Below are positions 10,273 to 18,433 of a stretch of 64,000 nt of DNA, one piece after another. Every line of letters starts with the position of its first letter. Positions within the stretch are counted from its first letter, which is position 1. Below the pieces are notes generated by a model. It was not told where the DNA came from. It ran no database searches and saw only the letters and a program-made list of their open reading frames with translations. A program made the position numbers and the translations under genes. Origin of the DNA: Herbiconiux solani NBRC 106740 (GTDB lineage Bacteria > Actinomycetota > Actinomycetes > Actinomycetales > Microbacteriaceae); contig NZ_BCST01000002.1 in assembly GCF_001571005.1 (NCBI RefSeq), positions 186,001 through 250,000 of the forward strand. Direction: 5' to 3'.

Positions 10273-11451
10273 TTACTTGCTGAGCCCGATCGAGGTGTCG
10301 ATGAACTCGTTGGTGTAGATGTCGGTGGCCTTCAGCCCGTCCGCCGGCGGGGTGCCGAGCTTCTCGAACACCGGCACGATCTTGTCGAAGACGTCCGAGA
10401 CCCGGGAGTCCTCGAAGTCGCCGATGGTGTCGTTCGGGCCGTTGCTCACGAGGCCGATCGCCAGCGAGGTGTCGATCGAGTAGTCGGCGACGCCCTGGGT
10501 GTAGACCCAGCCCGTGTCGTACTCGTCGACGAGCTTCAGGATGAGGTCGACCGTCTGCTGCGGGTCGGTGTAGAAGTCGACCTCGGCCTGCTGCATGACG
10601 GGCACGAGCGCCTTGAGGCAGTCGGCCTTCGCCGTGACGTCCTCGCTGCGCACCGAGACCGCGCCGTAGTAGATCGGGTAGCCGAGGTCGTTGATCAGCT
10701 GGTACTTGACCGGCTTCATCCAGTCTGCGACCTCGTTCTGGTAGATGTAGGGCTCGGCCGAGGCGAAGCCCTGCTGGGCGTCCTTGCCGCCGGCGGCGAC
10801 GAAGGATGCGGGGGTGCCGTCGTAGGAGCCGTCGGTCTGCGACTCGGGGATGATCCCGGCCGCCATCAGGTACTCCATGTAGGCCGAGCCACCGAAGTAG
10901 CGCACGGTCGCGCCGTCGGCCAGCACGTCCTTGACGCCCTTCGCGTCGGGATAGGTCTCCGGATCCCACATGATCATGGTCGGCGCGATGTCCAGCGGCG
11001 TGTAGACGGCCGTCGTGGGCATGTCGGCCGAGAGCTGCACGGCCTCGTCGGTCGAGACGTAGCCGAGCAGGATGTCGGGGTCGGTGTACATCTGGCTGGT
11101 CACGGTCTGGAAGCCGATCGCAGGCCCTCCGGCCCGGATCTCGACGTTGACGCCGGTGTACTCGCCCTTGGACATCAGGGGGCCGGAGACGGTCTTGTTC
11201 TGCGCATCGATCGTGTAGTCCGTGCCGAGCATGTCGTAGAGGTGGCCGTGCTCGGCCTCCGGGTTCCAGTCGGTCTGGATGACGACGTTCGCCGGGCAGA
11301 CGCCCGAGAGGTCGGTGGAGCCGATCGCGAGGTCGGCGGCCGGGCTGCTGTCGCCGCCCGACGACGATCCGCTGGAGCAGGCGGTGAGGGCGACGGCCGC
11401 GGTGACCACGAGGCCGGTGGCCAGGATCACTCGGGATGTTCTGCGGGACAT
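10273..11451 (-). CDS. ABC transporter substrate-binding lipoprotein
   Basis: The 392-residue protein has a lipoprotein signal peptide ending at the lipobox LTAC (Cys about 25), then a Ser/Gly-rich tether and a periplasmic-binding fold of the NMT1/nitrate-taurine-like type (ADMPTTAVYTPLDIAPTMIM, GGSAYMEYL, FASAEPYIY). It should capture a small solute outside the membrane. AAGGAGACCC precedes the ATG. It lies in the same direction as the cupin and cysteine hydrolase genes. No permease or ATPase gene is present anywhere in the window, so the rest of the transporter must be encoded elsewhere. Ligand unknown; the neighbours suggest an amide or ureido compound. Confidence 0.85.
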   Translation of the reverse strand: MSRRTSRVILATGLVVTAAVALTACSSGSSSGGDSSPAADLAIGSTDLSGVCPANVVIQTDWNPEAEHGHLYDMLGTDYTIDAQNKTVSGPLMSKGEYTGVNVEIRAGGPAIGFQTVTSQMYTDPDILLGYVSTDEAVQLSADMPTTAVYTPLDIAPTMIMWDPETYPDAKGVKDVLADGATVRYFGGSAYMEYLMAAGIIPESQTDGSYDGTPASFVAAGGKDAQQGFASAEPYIYQNEVADWMKPVKYQLINDLGYPIYYGAVSVRSEDVTAKADCLKALVPVMQQAEVDFYTDPQQTVDLILKLVDEYDTGWVYTQGVADYSIDTSLAIGLVSNGPNDTIGDFEDSRVSDVFDKIVPVFEKLGTPPADGLKATDIYTNEFIDTSIGLSK

Positions 11452-11487
11452 GGGTCTCCTTGTGGGTGCGGGTTGGGGATGCCGGGG

Positions 11488-11523
11488 TGATCGGGAGGTG
11501 CTGTGTGATCGGGAGGTGCTGTG
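11488..11523. repeat. 18-bp perfect tandem repeat upstream of the binding-protein gene
   Basis: TGATCGGGAGGTGCTGTG occurs twice in a row (11488-11505, 11506-11523) in the 90-nt gap between the cupin gene and the binding-protein gene. It could be a recent slippage duplication or a pair of protein-binding sites in the leader of the binding-protein gene. Confidence 0.7.
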
Positions 11524-11541
11524 GTGCGGGGTGGGGCTGGT

Positions 11542-12018
11542 TCAGCCGAGCGCGAGCGCGCGGCGGCCCGCGAAGACGACCGCGAGGTCGTCGTCGTCGA
11601 GCGGTTCGGGGGTGCCGGCGACCACGAGGTCGTAGAAGCCGGGGAGGGTCGACTCCTCGGGCTGCGAGCCGAGGTCGTTGGTCATGATCGTGACCGAGTA
11701 GAGCTTCTCGGTGGTGGAGGTGTTGACGATGTGATGCACCGACCCGATCGGCAGCGTGAGCACGTCGCCCGCGGTGACCGGCACCTCGTTCTCGTCGCTG
11801 TAGGCGACGCCGGATCCCTTGAGGAAGAGGAAGACCTCCACCGAGTCGGGGTGCGAGTTGTCGGGCTGGGCGCCCTCCGGGTCCCAGATCTCCAGGAACA
11901 CGCTCGACGGCGACCCGTCGACCGGCCCGGTGAGCGGCACCAGCCGCACGGTGTCCTCGGGCGAGATGCGGTAGGCGGTGTAGCTGTCGAGCGCGGTGAG
12001 CACGGGGGCGTCGGCCAT
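11542..12018 (-). CDS. Cupin-domain protein
   Basis: A 158-residue single-domain cupin. The two cupin blocks are visible: HPDSVEVFLFLKGSGVAY (motif 1, with His and Glu) and GDVLTLPIGSVHHIVNTS (motif 2, with His). Such proteins bind a metal or small ligand; some are isomerases or dioxygenases, others sensors. The start ATG shares its A with the TGA stop of the upstream cysteine hydrolase gene (TGATG), and AAGGAA lies upstream, so the two are translationally coupled. It probably acts on the same substrate or product as the hydrolase; the reaction cannot be told from sequence. Confidence 0.8.
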   Translation of the reverse strand: MADAPVLTALDSYTAYRISPEDTVRLVPLTGPVDGSPSSVFLEIWDPEGAQPDNSHPDSVEVFLFLKGSGVAYSDENEVPVTAGDVLTLPIGSVHHIVNTSTTEKLYSVTIMTNDLGSQPEESTLPGFYDLVVAGTPEPLDDDDLAVVFAGRRALALG

Positions 12019-12869
12019 CAGCGGGTTCCTTCCAGGGAGGTGAGCGGGGCGGTGGTCGGGGTACCGGCGGAGAGCGGCGCAGCGGTCGAGAGCAGCGACG
12101 CCGTGAGGTCGGCCGCCGTCACGCAGAAACCGAAGCACTGGTCGACGTTGTAGATCGTGGCGTCGAGGCAGAACGCCGGCGACGTGGTGGCGCTGGCCTG
12201 CTCGACGAAGACGCAGTCGTAGCCGAGGCAGGCGGCGTCGATCAGCGTGGCGTACACGCACTGGTCGGCGTTGACGCCGGCGAACAGGATCGTGTCGACC
12301 CCGAGCATCCGGAGCGTCGAGTCGAGCGGGGTGTCCCAGAAACCGCTCATCCGGTACTTCGCGATACGGATGTCGGCGGGCAGGATCTCGAGCTCGTCGA
12401 CGACGGCCGCTCCCCACGATCCCTCGGTCAGCACGCTCGGGCTGTCGGCGTGGCTCGCGCCGATGCCCTCCCCCGTGCCGGTGGGGTCGTACACGTGGAT
12501 GACGTTGGGCGGCAGGTTGACCCGGTCGGCCCGGTTGCCCCAGCCGAGCCAGATCACCGGCACGTCGAGCGCGCGCAGCACCGGCAGCAGTTCGGCGATC
12601 GGCTCGATCGCCGAGCGGGCGGGGGTCACGTCGACGCCGATCGAGTCGAGCCAGCCGCCGGGGGTGCAGAAGTCGTTCTGCATGTCGACGACCACGAAGG
12701 CGGTACGGGCGGGGTCGAAGCGGATGGCGCCGGCCCGCGTGGGCACCCGCACGGTCGGCGCGGTCCCGGCTGCAGCGGCACCGGCAGCAGCACCCAAAGC
12801 GCCGGCACCCGCCGCAGCGGTCAGGTCGACCTCGGTGCCGGTCACGGTCCAGCGGCGTGGTCCTCGCAT
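12018..12869 (-). CDS. Isochorismatase-like cysteine hydrolase
   Basis: The 283-residue enzyme carries the catalytic triad of the cysteine-hydrolase (isochorismatase-like) superfamily: Asp62 in VVVDMQNDF, Lys171 in RIAKYRMSGF and Cys204 in GVNADQCVYATL. Members hydrolyse amides such as N-carbamoylsarcosine, biuret, nicotinamide or ureidoacrylate. An Ala-rich stretch of about 30 residues precedes the domain. The ATG is preceded by the excellent site GGAGGTGCGGAG. It is the first gene of the leftward cluster (hydrolase, cupin, binding protein, creatininase-like) and faces the GntR gene across 150 nt. Pairing with a creatininase-like enzyme suggests degradation of a cyclic amide or ureido compound. 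Confidence 0.85.
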   Translation of the reverse strand: MRGPRRWTVTGTEVDLTAAAGAGALGAAAGAAAAGTAPTVRVPTRAGAIRFDPARTAFVVVDMQNDFCTPGGWLDSIGVDVTPARSAIEPIAELLPVLRALDVPVIWLGWGNRADRVNLPPNVIHVYDPTGTGEGIGASHADSPSVLTEGSWGAAVVDELEILPADIRIAKYRMSGFWDTPLDSTLRMLGVDTILFAGVNADQCVYATLIDAACLGYDCVFVEQASATTSPAFCLDATIYNVDQCFGFCVTAADLTASLLSTAAPLSAGTPTTAPLTSLEGTR

Positions 12870-12933
12870 CTCCGCACCTCCGGGGTGTCCTGCATAATGG
12901 CGGTGGGCCTCTCCCGGCCGCCGGTAATCCCGA

Positions 12934-12953
12934 TGGTAAGACCGGTTTATAAC
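12934..12953. promoter_or_regulatory. Candidate GntR operator in the divergent region
   Basis: Between the cysteine hydrolase gene and gntR-type gene, TGGTAAGACC (12934-12943, with GGT/ACC dyad) is followed at once by the near-palindrome GTTTATAAC (12945-12953). These are the only AT-rich dyads in the gap, and GT...AC dyads of this kind are typical of GntR/HutC regulators. Assignment is by position and shape only. Confidence 0.35.
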
Positions 12954-13019
12954 GGCGACATTTCGGCAGCGTCACGCGGACGTTTCACTTCCGAACGGCC
13001 CCCGACGAGCGAGGAATCG

Positions 13020-13727
13020 ATGTCCGGCACCCGAGATCGACTGCTCGAGCTCTGGCGCGCCGCCGCCGAATCCGGCACCCCGCTGCCCTCCGAGGCGGCG
13101 CTCGCGGCCGAGCTCGGGGTGAGCCGCCCGACCGTGCGCGAAGAGCTCATCCGGCTCGAATCGGCGGGTCTGCTCACCCGGCTGCCCAACAGCGGCACCT
13201 TCCCCAACCGCTCGGCGCTCGAGATGGGGCTGCGGCTCGACCAGAGCTACGAGTTCTCGGACATGCTCCGGGAGGCCGGCTTCGAACCCGGCATGGAGGT
13301 GCTCTCCTCCTCCTGGTGCGAGCTCGACGCCTTCCGCGCCGACCGGCTCGGCGTGCGACCGGGCTCCCCCGCCTTCACGACCACCAAGCGCTGGACCGCG
13401 AACGGAATCCCCACCATGGTCGCGACCGACGTCATCCCGGCGCCCGCGCCGAAGCCCGGCGACCCGCTGCCCGACGCCTCCCTGACGGTCTTCGCCCTGG
13501 TGCAGGAGCTGCGCGGCTCGACCATCGAGTGGGAGCTGACCTGGCTCGAATCGAAGGTCGCCGACGCCGACGAACAGCGGATGCTGGGGCTGGCCGGCGC
13601 CGAGAGCGTGCTCGGAATCACCATGGCCGGCATCTCGGTGCTCGGCGCGAAGCTCTACCTCGCCGAGGAGACCCACCGGCAGGGCGTCGTGCCCTACGGC
13701 CTCATCCGCACGGTTCCGCACCGCTGA
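13020..13727 (+). CDS. GntR/HutC-family transcriptional regulator
   Basis: The 235-residue protein has an N-terminal winged helix (about 1-75: LPSEAALAAELGVSRPTVRE then LIRLESAGLLTRLPNSGTF) and a C-terminal UTRA-type effector domain of the HutC subfamily (about 95-235). The ATG at 13020 follows GAGGAA. The gene faces the hydrolase-cupin-binding protein-creatininase cluster, so it most likely represses that cluster and is released by a pathway intermediate. The frame is open further upstream, but this is antisense to the hydrolase gene. Confidence 0.88.
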   Translation: MSGTRDRLLELWRAAAESGTPLPSEAALAAELGVSRPTVREELIRLESAGLLTRLPNSGTFPNRSALEMGLRLDQSYEFSDMLREAGFEPGMEVLSSSWCELDAFRADRLGVRPGSPAFTTTKRWTANGIPTMVATDVIPAPAPKPGDPLPDASLTVFALVQELRGSTIEWELTWLESKVADADEQRMLGLAGAESVLGITMAGISVLGAKLYLAEETHRQGVVPYGLIRTVPHR

Positions 13728-13770
13728 CCGGCGACCCCAGCGCGCAGCCGGGAGACCCGGTGCACGAAAG

Positions 13771-13817
13771 GCTCAGGGCGCCGACGCTCAGCACCCCTCA
13801 GCTCAGTGCGCCGACGC
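13771..13817. repeat. 17-bp direct repeat duplicating the end of the tyrosine phosphatase gene
   Basis: GCTCAGGGCGCCGACGC (13771-13787) and GCTCAGTGCGCCGACGC (13801-13817) differ at one position. The second contains the stop codon of the leftward phosphatase gene (complement of 13803-13805) and its last codons; the first is a downstream duplicate 30 nt away. Confidence 0.75.
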
Positions 13818-14399
13818 CGCCAGCCGCAGCACCCGCGCGACCTCCTCGGCCGCCGGCACGAGCTGGGCGGCCGAGCGCTCGTAGGTCTCGTCGCTCCGGC
13901 GGTAGGGGTCGATCACGTCGTCGTCCTCGCTCGCGATGGGCGGCCCGACCTGGCCCTTCCGGGAGGCGACGAGCGCCACGACCTCGGCGAGGCCCGCACG
14001 GAGGTTCGGCGCCACGGCCGACGCGTCCACGATCGCCGCGTCGTCCAGCCCCTCGGAGAGCCGGGCGAACTCGCGGAGGGTGAAGGTCACCCCGACCTTC
14101 CGGGGCACGAGCTCGACGATCTCGCGCCGATGGCTCCGCGACATGGCGAGCACGAGATCGGCGCCGCCGACGATCGGCTCGGTGAAGTAGCGGGCGCGAT
14201 GCGTGCTCGGGTCGCCGCCGAACCGCACCGAGAGGGCGGCGGCCTGGTCGGGCATCCGGTCGCCCTCGCCGGCGTAGGTGCCGGCGCTGGAGAAGTCGAT
14301 GCCAGGGAGGTCCGCGAGCCGCGCCCGGAGCACCTGCTCGGCGAGCGGCGAGCGGCAGATGTTGCCGGAGCACACGGTGAGAACGGAGAAGTCGGCCAC
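13803..14399 (-). CDS. Low-molecular-weight protein-tyrosine phosphatase
   Basis: The 198-residue enzyme has the P-loop CSGNICRSP at residues 10-18 (Cys10 nucleophile, Arg16) and the general-acid Asp in VIDPYRRSDETY near residue 165. This is the low-molecular-weight PTP/arsenate-reductase fold, slightly longer than usual, with an expanded loop around 95-130. Such enzymes often dephosphorylate bacterial tyrosine kinases controlling polysaccharide export, which would fit the exopolysaccharide genes 11 kb away, but no tyrosine kinase is in the window. The GTG start is preceded by TAGCGT six nt upstream and no Shine-Dalgarno site, pointing to a leaderless mRNA. Confidence 0.88.
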   Translation of the reverse strand: MADFSVLTVCSGNICRSPLAEQVLRARLADLPGIDFSSAGTYAGEGDRMPDQAAALSVRFGGDPSTHRARYFTEPIVGGADLVLAMSRSHRREIVELVPRKVGVTFTLREFARLSEGLDDAAIVDASAVAPNLRAGLAEVVALVASRKGQVGPPIASEDDDVIDPYRRSDETYERSAAQLVPAAEEVARVLRLAASAH

Positions 14400-14405
14400 C
14401 CGTCT

Positions 14406-14411
14406 ACGCTA
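14406..14411 (-). promoter_or_regulatory. -10 box for leaderless phosphatase mRNA
   Basis: TAGCGT on the minus strand ends six nt before the GTG start at 14399. On the plus strand the overlapping TACGCT (14405-14410) could serve the divergent lipoprotein gene, so the two promoters may share one box. Confidence 0.5.
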
Positions 14412-14448
14412 CTGTGTGACCACCTTCACGGCGCACAGGGGGATGACA

Positions 14449-15243
14449 GTGCAAGCGATGCGAGGCGGCCGGCGGGCCCCCACCCGATCGGCGCGGCCGG
14501 CCCTCCTGGGCCTGATCGGGATCGCTCTCGGTTCCCTGCTGCTGACCGGGTGCGTCCCCGCAGGCTCCGGACCCTCGACGTCCGCCGGCGCCTCGTCCAC
14601 GGCCGCTCCGGATGCTGCGCCCGCGCCGGCCACCCCCGCACCGTCTGGCGACCCGGGCCTGGGCGCCACGGTGCCTCCCGGCGGCACGGCCGCCCCTCCG
14701 ACCGAGGCGGCCGCGGCCGGCCCCGCCGGAGCCTCGGTCCCCTACCTCGTGATCGACGCCGGCGCCCTCACGGTCGTCACCGACGCCGGAGCCGTCGACT
14801 ACGGCTACTCCGAGCCTGCGGCGCCCGCGATCGCCGCCCTGACCGCCCTCCTCGGAGCACCGGTCACGACCTACGCCGCACCGGGCAAATGCGAGGCCGG
14901 CTCGACGACGGCCACCTGGTCCTCGCTGAGCATCGACTACCCCGGGCAGGACCCCTCCGCGACGGGCGCCGACTTCACGGTCGTCACCCGCTCCGTGCCC
15001 GCGGCCGGGACGGGCGGGACGCTCGTCGACGTCGTCTCCCCGCACGGGGCCCGCGTGGGCGACCCCTTCGAGACCTACGCGCCCGCGGTCGCCGGAAACG
15101 AGCGGCTCACCGGCTCGACCTTCGACGTGGTCGTCGACACGGTGCGCGACGACACCCGCTCCACCTACGGCGTCGTCGTCACCGCCCAGGACGGCACGAT
15201 CGCCGTCATCGCCGCGCCCGCCGATCTCGCCGCGGACTGCTGA
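14449..15243 (+). CDS. Lipoprotein of unknown function
   Basis: The protein (264 residues from GTG 14449) starts with a basic n-region (MRGGRRAPTR), a hydrophobic core and the lipobox LLTGC, so it is lipidated and held outside the membrane. An Ala/Pro/Thr/Gly spacer of about 60 residues leads to a compact C-terminal domain with two Cys. GTG 14449 is preferred because AGGGGGA lies at proper distance; ATG 14443 would sit directly on that site. The gene is followed after two nt by a membrane GGDEF-like gene, indicating co-transcription. Function unknown. Confidence 0.7.
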   Translation: MQAMRGGRRAPTRSARPALLGLIGIALGSLLLTGCVPAGSGPSTSAGASSTAAPDAAPAPATPAPSGDPGLGATVPPGGTAAPPTEAAAAGPAGASVPYLVIDAGALTVVTDAGAVDYGYSEPAAPAIAALTALLGAPVTTYAAPGKCEAGSTTATWSSLSIDYPGQDPSATGADFTVVTRSVPAAGTGGTLVDVVSPHGARVGDPFETYAPAVAGNERLTGSTFDVVVDTVRDDTRSTYGVVVTAQDGTIAVIAAPADLAADC

Positions 15244-15245
15244 GC

Positions 15246-16421
15246 GTGCTCGATCTCACGATCCTCCTGCCGGCGATGGTGCTCACCGTCGCCGTGCTCG
15301 GCGTGCTCTTCTTCGTCGAGCGGTTCCGCAGCCCGAGCGAGTCGGCGGCGCGGTTCTGGGCCGTCGTCTTCATCGCCGCGAGCCTCAGCACGGTCGCGTA
15401 CTTCGTCGCCGCACGCGCCGACGACATCTGGTGGGCGGTCGCCGTCGGCAACTCGATGATGGTGCTGACACTCGGCGCGCTGTGGATGGGCTGCCGCGCC
15501 TTCAACCGCCGGAAGAGCCCCCTCTGGCTCGTGCTCGGGGTGTGTCTGGTCGTCGCGGTCACGGCGTCCCTGCCCACGGACGCCGGTCCGCGGTGGGCCG
15601 GCGCAGGAGAGAAGATGCTGGCGCTGGCGCTCTTCTCGGTGCTGATCGTCGTCGAGTCGTTGAGACCGCGGCTCCGCACCTTCGTGGGGGCGCGCATCCT
15701 CACCGTCGTGCTCGGGGTGCACAGCGTGTACATCCTCGGGCGTTCGGCCGCGTTCCTGGTGGCCGGCCCCGACAGCGCGGTCTATCAGCGCTTCTTCGGC
15801 ACCGAGTTCGTCTCGGCGATGAATCTCGTGCTCGTCGTCTGCGGCGGCGCCGGCATCATCGTCATCCGGCTGCAGGAGGCGCGTGCCGTCTACACCCGCC
15901 TCGGCGCCGACGGGCACCGGCAGCGTTTCGAGGAGCGGGCCGTGTTCATCCGGCAGGCCGCCTCCCGGCTGGAGGCCCGGGACGACAGTCGCCGTCCCGT
16001 CGTCCTCGTCGCGGACGTCGACCTGCTCGAGCACCTCCGCGGCGCATACGGGGTCGCCCATGCGAACGCGCTGCTCGCCGCCCTCGCCCGCGCGATCATC
16101 GCGAACGTGCCGGACGACGCGCTCCTGGGCCGGCTGCCGGGCGACCGCTTCGCGATCCTGCTCCCGGGCACCGACCTCGACGGGGCCGCGGAGCTGGCCG
16201 AGCGGATGCAGGCCGAGTACCGCGCCGCGACCGCCGACGTCGAGGAGGGCTCGGACGTGAGCTTCGGGCTCAGCCGCTCCCGGCCGCGGAGCGGCACGGC
16301 GCTCGACGACCCGCTGCCCTCAGCGGTGCTGCTCGCCCGCCTGATCGAGTCCGCCGCGGGCGCCCTCGGCCGGGACGCCCGGGACAGGGTCGGCCGGATC
16401 GTGCTCGCCGACCAGCTCTGA
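15246..16421 (+). CDS. Membrane protein with degenerate GGDEF domain
   Basis: The 391-residue protein has about six or seven membrane spans (1-215) and a cytoplasmic GGDEF-like domain (about 245-391). At the signature position it reads GRLPGDRFAILL: the metal-binding GGDEF core is replaced by PGDRF, so diguanylate cyclase activity is unlikely. It may bind c-di-GMP or GTP or act as a scaffold. It is a paralogue of the protein at 23242-24411, with the same topology and a shared segment around GPDS...Q..FG. The GTG start lies two nt after the stop of the lipoprotein gene, so translation is probably coupled. Its 3' end overlaps the convergent TetR gene by 102 nt. Confidence 0.75.
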   Translation: MLDLTILLPAMVLTVAVLGVLFFVERFRSPSESAARFWAVVFIAASLSTVAYFVAARADDIWWAVAVGNSMMVLTLGALWMGCRAFNRRKSPLWLVLGVCLVVAVTASLPTDAGPRWAGAGEKMLALALFSVLIVVESLRPRLRTFVGARILTVVLGVHSVYILGRSAAFLVAGPDSAVYQRFFGTEFVSAMNLVLVVCGGAGIIVIRLQEARAVYTRLGADGHRQRFEERAVFIRQAASRLEARDDSRRPVVLVADVDLLEHLRGAYGVAHANALLAALARAIIANVPDDALLGRLPGDRFAILLPGTDLDGAAELAERMQAEYRAATADVEEGSDVSFGLSRSRPRSGTALDDPLPSAVLLARLIESAAGALGRDARDRVGRIVLADQL

Positions 16422-17294
16422 CGGAGCGGCGTCCGCAGCCGCAGCCGCAACCGCAACCTCGGCCTCCGCCGCCCGCGCCCGCAACGCCGCGACGGTCGCC
16501 GCCGCGTCGTAGTCCGGGTCGGGTTCGAGGAACCGCTCCAGGATGGCGACCAGCGCGATCGCGGGCAGCGACCACTCCGGGTCGTCCGAGCTGATCGTCG
16601 CCGGACCGGCGTACGCCGCATCCACCAGGCCTGGGTTGCCGAGGTGGCGGAGCCCCAGCCCCTCGACCACGGCCGAGATGACGACCGTGTAGGGCCGGTA
16701 GTCACCCTTCCACTCCGCCCGGAGCCGGTAGCCCAGGATCGAGGAGAACCAGTGGTGGAACTCGGCCATCCGCTCGATGAACGAGTCGCTGCCCTCGCGG
16801 AGCGCCCGCTCGATCTCATCGCGGGCCGACCACTCCAGATGGCTGAGGAGGGTGGCCGACAGGCCGACGTAGGACTGCCAGGCGACCGAGGCGATCACGG
16901 CACGGTAGTTGTGCTCGAGCGCGACGCGGATCACCTCGTACATCACCCGGCGCCGGTCGTCCGCGTTCTCGAGCCGGTCGAGGTTGGCGTACAGGATGCT
17001 CTCGCTGAGCTCGAGAGTCTCGTCGTCGGCGAGCTTGTTGGAGGTCTCGGCCGCGATCTCCTTGAGGAGGTCGGTGATGAAGGCGTCCTTGGAATCCCAG
17101 AGCCGGTACGTCGAGCTCCGCGGGACCCCGGCCTCCCGGATCAGGTCGTCCATCACGATGTGCTCGAACCCGATGGTCAAGCCGATGCTCTCGACCCTCT
17201 CGAGAGCGGCGTCGAGAACCCGTCGCCTGACCTCGGATGCGCGGATGCGCGACCGCGGCGTGTGCCGGTCCTCGGCGTCTGGAGAAAAGCTCAC
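16320..17294 (-). CDS. TetR-family transcriptional regulator
   Basis: The N-terminal region carries a TetR helix-turn-helix (VLDAALERV, then MDDLIREAGVPRSSTYRLWD and the Lys/Asp-rich SKDAFITDLL), followed by an all-helical ligand domain. Total length is 324 residues. The GTG at 17292-17294 is chosen because GGAGGT sits six nt upstream; ATG 17307-17309 would make the site part of the coding region. The last 50 residues are Ala-rich low complexity and are encoded antisense to the end of the GGDEF-like gene, which suggests that an original stop codon was lost. It is divergent from the two MarR genes; regulation of these is possible. Confidence 0.75.
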   Translation of the reverse strand: MSFSPDAEDRHTPRSRIRASEVRRRVLDAALERVESIGLTIGFEHIVMDDLIREAGVPRSSTYRLWDSKDAFITDLLKEIAAETSNKLADDETLELSESILYANLDRLENADDRRRVMYEVIRVALEHNYRAVIASVAWQSYVGLSATLLSHLEWSARDEIERALREGSDSFIERMAEFHHWFSSILGYRLRAEWKGDYRPYTVVISAVVEGLGLRHLGNPGLVDAAYAGPATISSDDPEWSLPAIALVAILERFLEPDPDYDAAATVAALRARAAEAEVAVAAAAADAAPSELVGEHDPADPVPGVPAEGARGGLDQAGEQHR

Positions 17295-17411
17295 CAGTGC
17301 ACCTCCCATAGCCCCACGTGTCGTTCGAATGTACCAGCGCGCGCGGTACGGTGATCGTAGGCCGCGACACATCCGGACACGACCGCTAGCCACTCTAGTA
17401 AGCAGTTGGTC

Positions 17412-17417
17412 TACGCT
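17412..17417 (+). promoter_or_regulatory. -10 box for leaderless MarR mRNA
   Basis: TACGCT lies seven nt before the ATG at 17425, and there is no good Shine-Dalgarno sequence, as expected for a leaderless transcript. Confidence 0.5.
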
Positions 17418-17424
17418 TAGTGGG

Positions 17425-17964
17425 ATGAGCACCCAGCGACCCGAGGCCTCACCGCACTATTGGTACGGTGACGAAGCCGACCGCGCGCGCAGCGTCGCCG
17501 TGCTCGAGGCCCTCCGTTCCTACCGTGCCGCCGAGACCGCCATGCGCCGCCGCTCCCAGGAGTCGATGGGAATGGGCGAGAACGACCTGATCGCGATGCG
17601 CTATCTGCTGCGTGCCCAGGAGCAGGGCCGGGCCGTCGGCCCGAAGGAGCTCGCCCAGTACCTCGGCATCACCAGCGCCTCGATCACCGTGCTGCTCGAC
17701 CGGCTCGAACGCAACGGCCACATCCACCGCGAACCCAGCCCGTTCGACCGCCGTGCCCTGATCATCGTCCCGACCGTCCCGACCGACGAGCTCGCCGCAG
17801 CGACCCTCGGCGAGGTGCGCCCCGAACTGGTCGAGGTCGTCGAGCACCTCAGCCCCGAGGATGCGCGGACGATCATCGACTTCTTCGACTCGATGCGGGA
17901 TGCGGTCGACGAGATCGACAACCACGTCGCCCCGCACACCGCCCGGCGCGATGAGCGCGGCTGA
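17425..17964 (+). CDS. MarR-family regulator, first of a tandem pair
   Basis: The 179-residue protein has a winged helix-turn-helix of the MarR type (GPKELAQYLGITSASITVLL, then DRLERNGHIHREPSPFDRRA with the wing). N- and C-terminal helices for dimerisation flank it. It is clearly paralogous to the next gene: both share RSYRAAETAMRRR/RAYRTAEAAMRRR and MGENDLIAMRYLL/MGENDLTALRYLL. The gene overlaps the next by 14 nt. The target genes and ligand are unknown; the divergent TetR gene is the nearest candidate. Confidence 0.85.
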   Translation: MSTQRPEASPHYWYGDEADRARSVAVLEALRSYRAAETAMRRRSQESMGMGENDLIAMRYLLRAQEQGRAVGPKELAQYLGITSASITVLLDRLERNGHIHREPSPFDRRALIIVPTVPTDELAAATLGEVRPELVEVVEHLSPEDARTIIDFFDSMRDAVDEIDNHVAPHTARRDERG

Positions 17965-18433
17965 CCGCGTGGCCTCCCCGCTCGCGGCCGAGGTCCTCAG
18001 TGCGATGCGCGCCTACCGCACCGCCGAGGCTGCCATGCGCCGGCGCACCCGCGAATCGATGCAGATGGGCGAGAACGACCTGACCGCCCTCCGCTACCTG
18101 CTCAAGGCGCAGGGCGAGGGCCGCGTCGTCACGCCCGGAATGCTCGCCGACCACCTGGGCATGAAGTCGGCGTCGGTCACGGTCATGCTCGACCGGCTCA
18201 CCACCTCGGGTCACCTCGACCGTCGGCCGCATCCCTCCGACCGCCGCAGCCTCGCCGTCGTGGCGACCCCGGGGTCCGACGACGAGGTGAGGGCCACGCT
18301 CGGCCGGCTCCACCGCCGCATGATCACCGTGACCTCCCGGCTCGACGAGCAGCAGGCCGAGGCCGTGCGCACGTTCCTGCTCGCGATGACCGAGGCCGCC
18401 TCACAGGTCGACACGACCGACACCGCCGCCTGA
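17951..18433 (+). CDS. MarR-family regulator, second of a tandem pair
   Basis: The 160-residue protein has the MarR winged helix (TPGMLADHLGMKSASVTVML, DRLTTSGHLDRRPHPSDRRS). It aligns along its whole length with the preceding protein, so the two arose by tandem duplication. The ATG at 17951 lies 14 nt inside the end of the first gene, hence translation is coupled. Two paralogues made together could form heterodimers. A 17-bp tandem duplication including the stop codon marks the 3' end. Confidence 0.85.
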   Translation: MSAADRVASPLAAEVLSAMRAYRTAEAAMRRRTRESMQMGENDLTALRYLLKAQGEGRVVTPGMLADHLGMKSASVTVMLDRLTTSGHLDRRPHPSDRRSLAVVATPGSDDEVRATLGRLHRRMITVTSRLDEQQAEAVRTFLLAMTEAASQVDTTDTAA

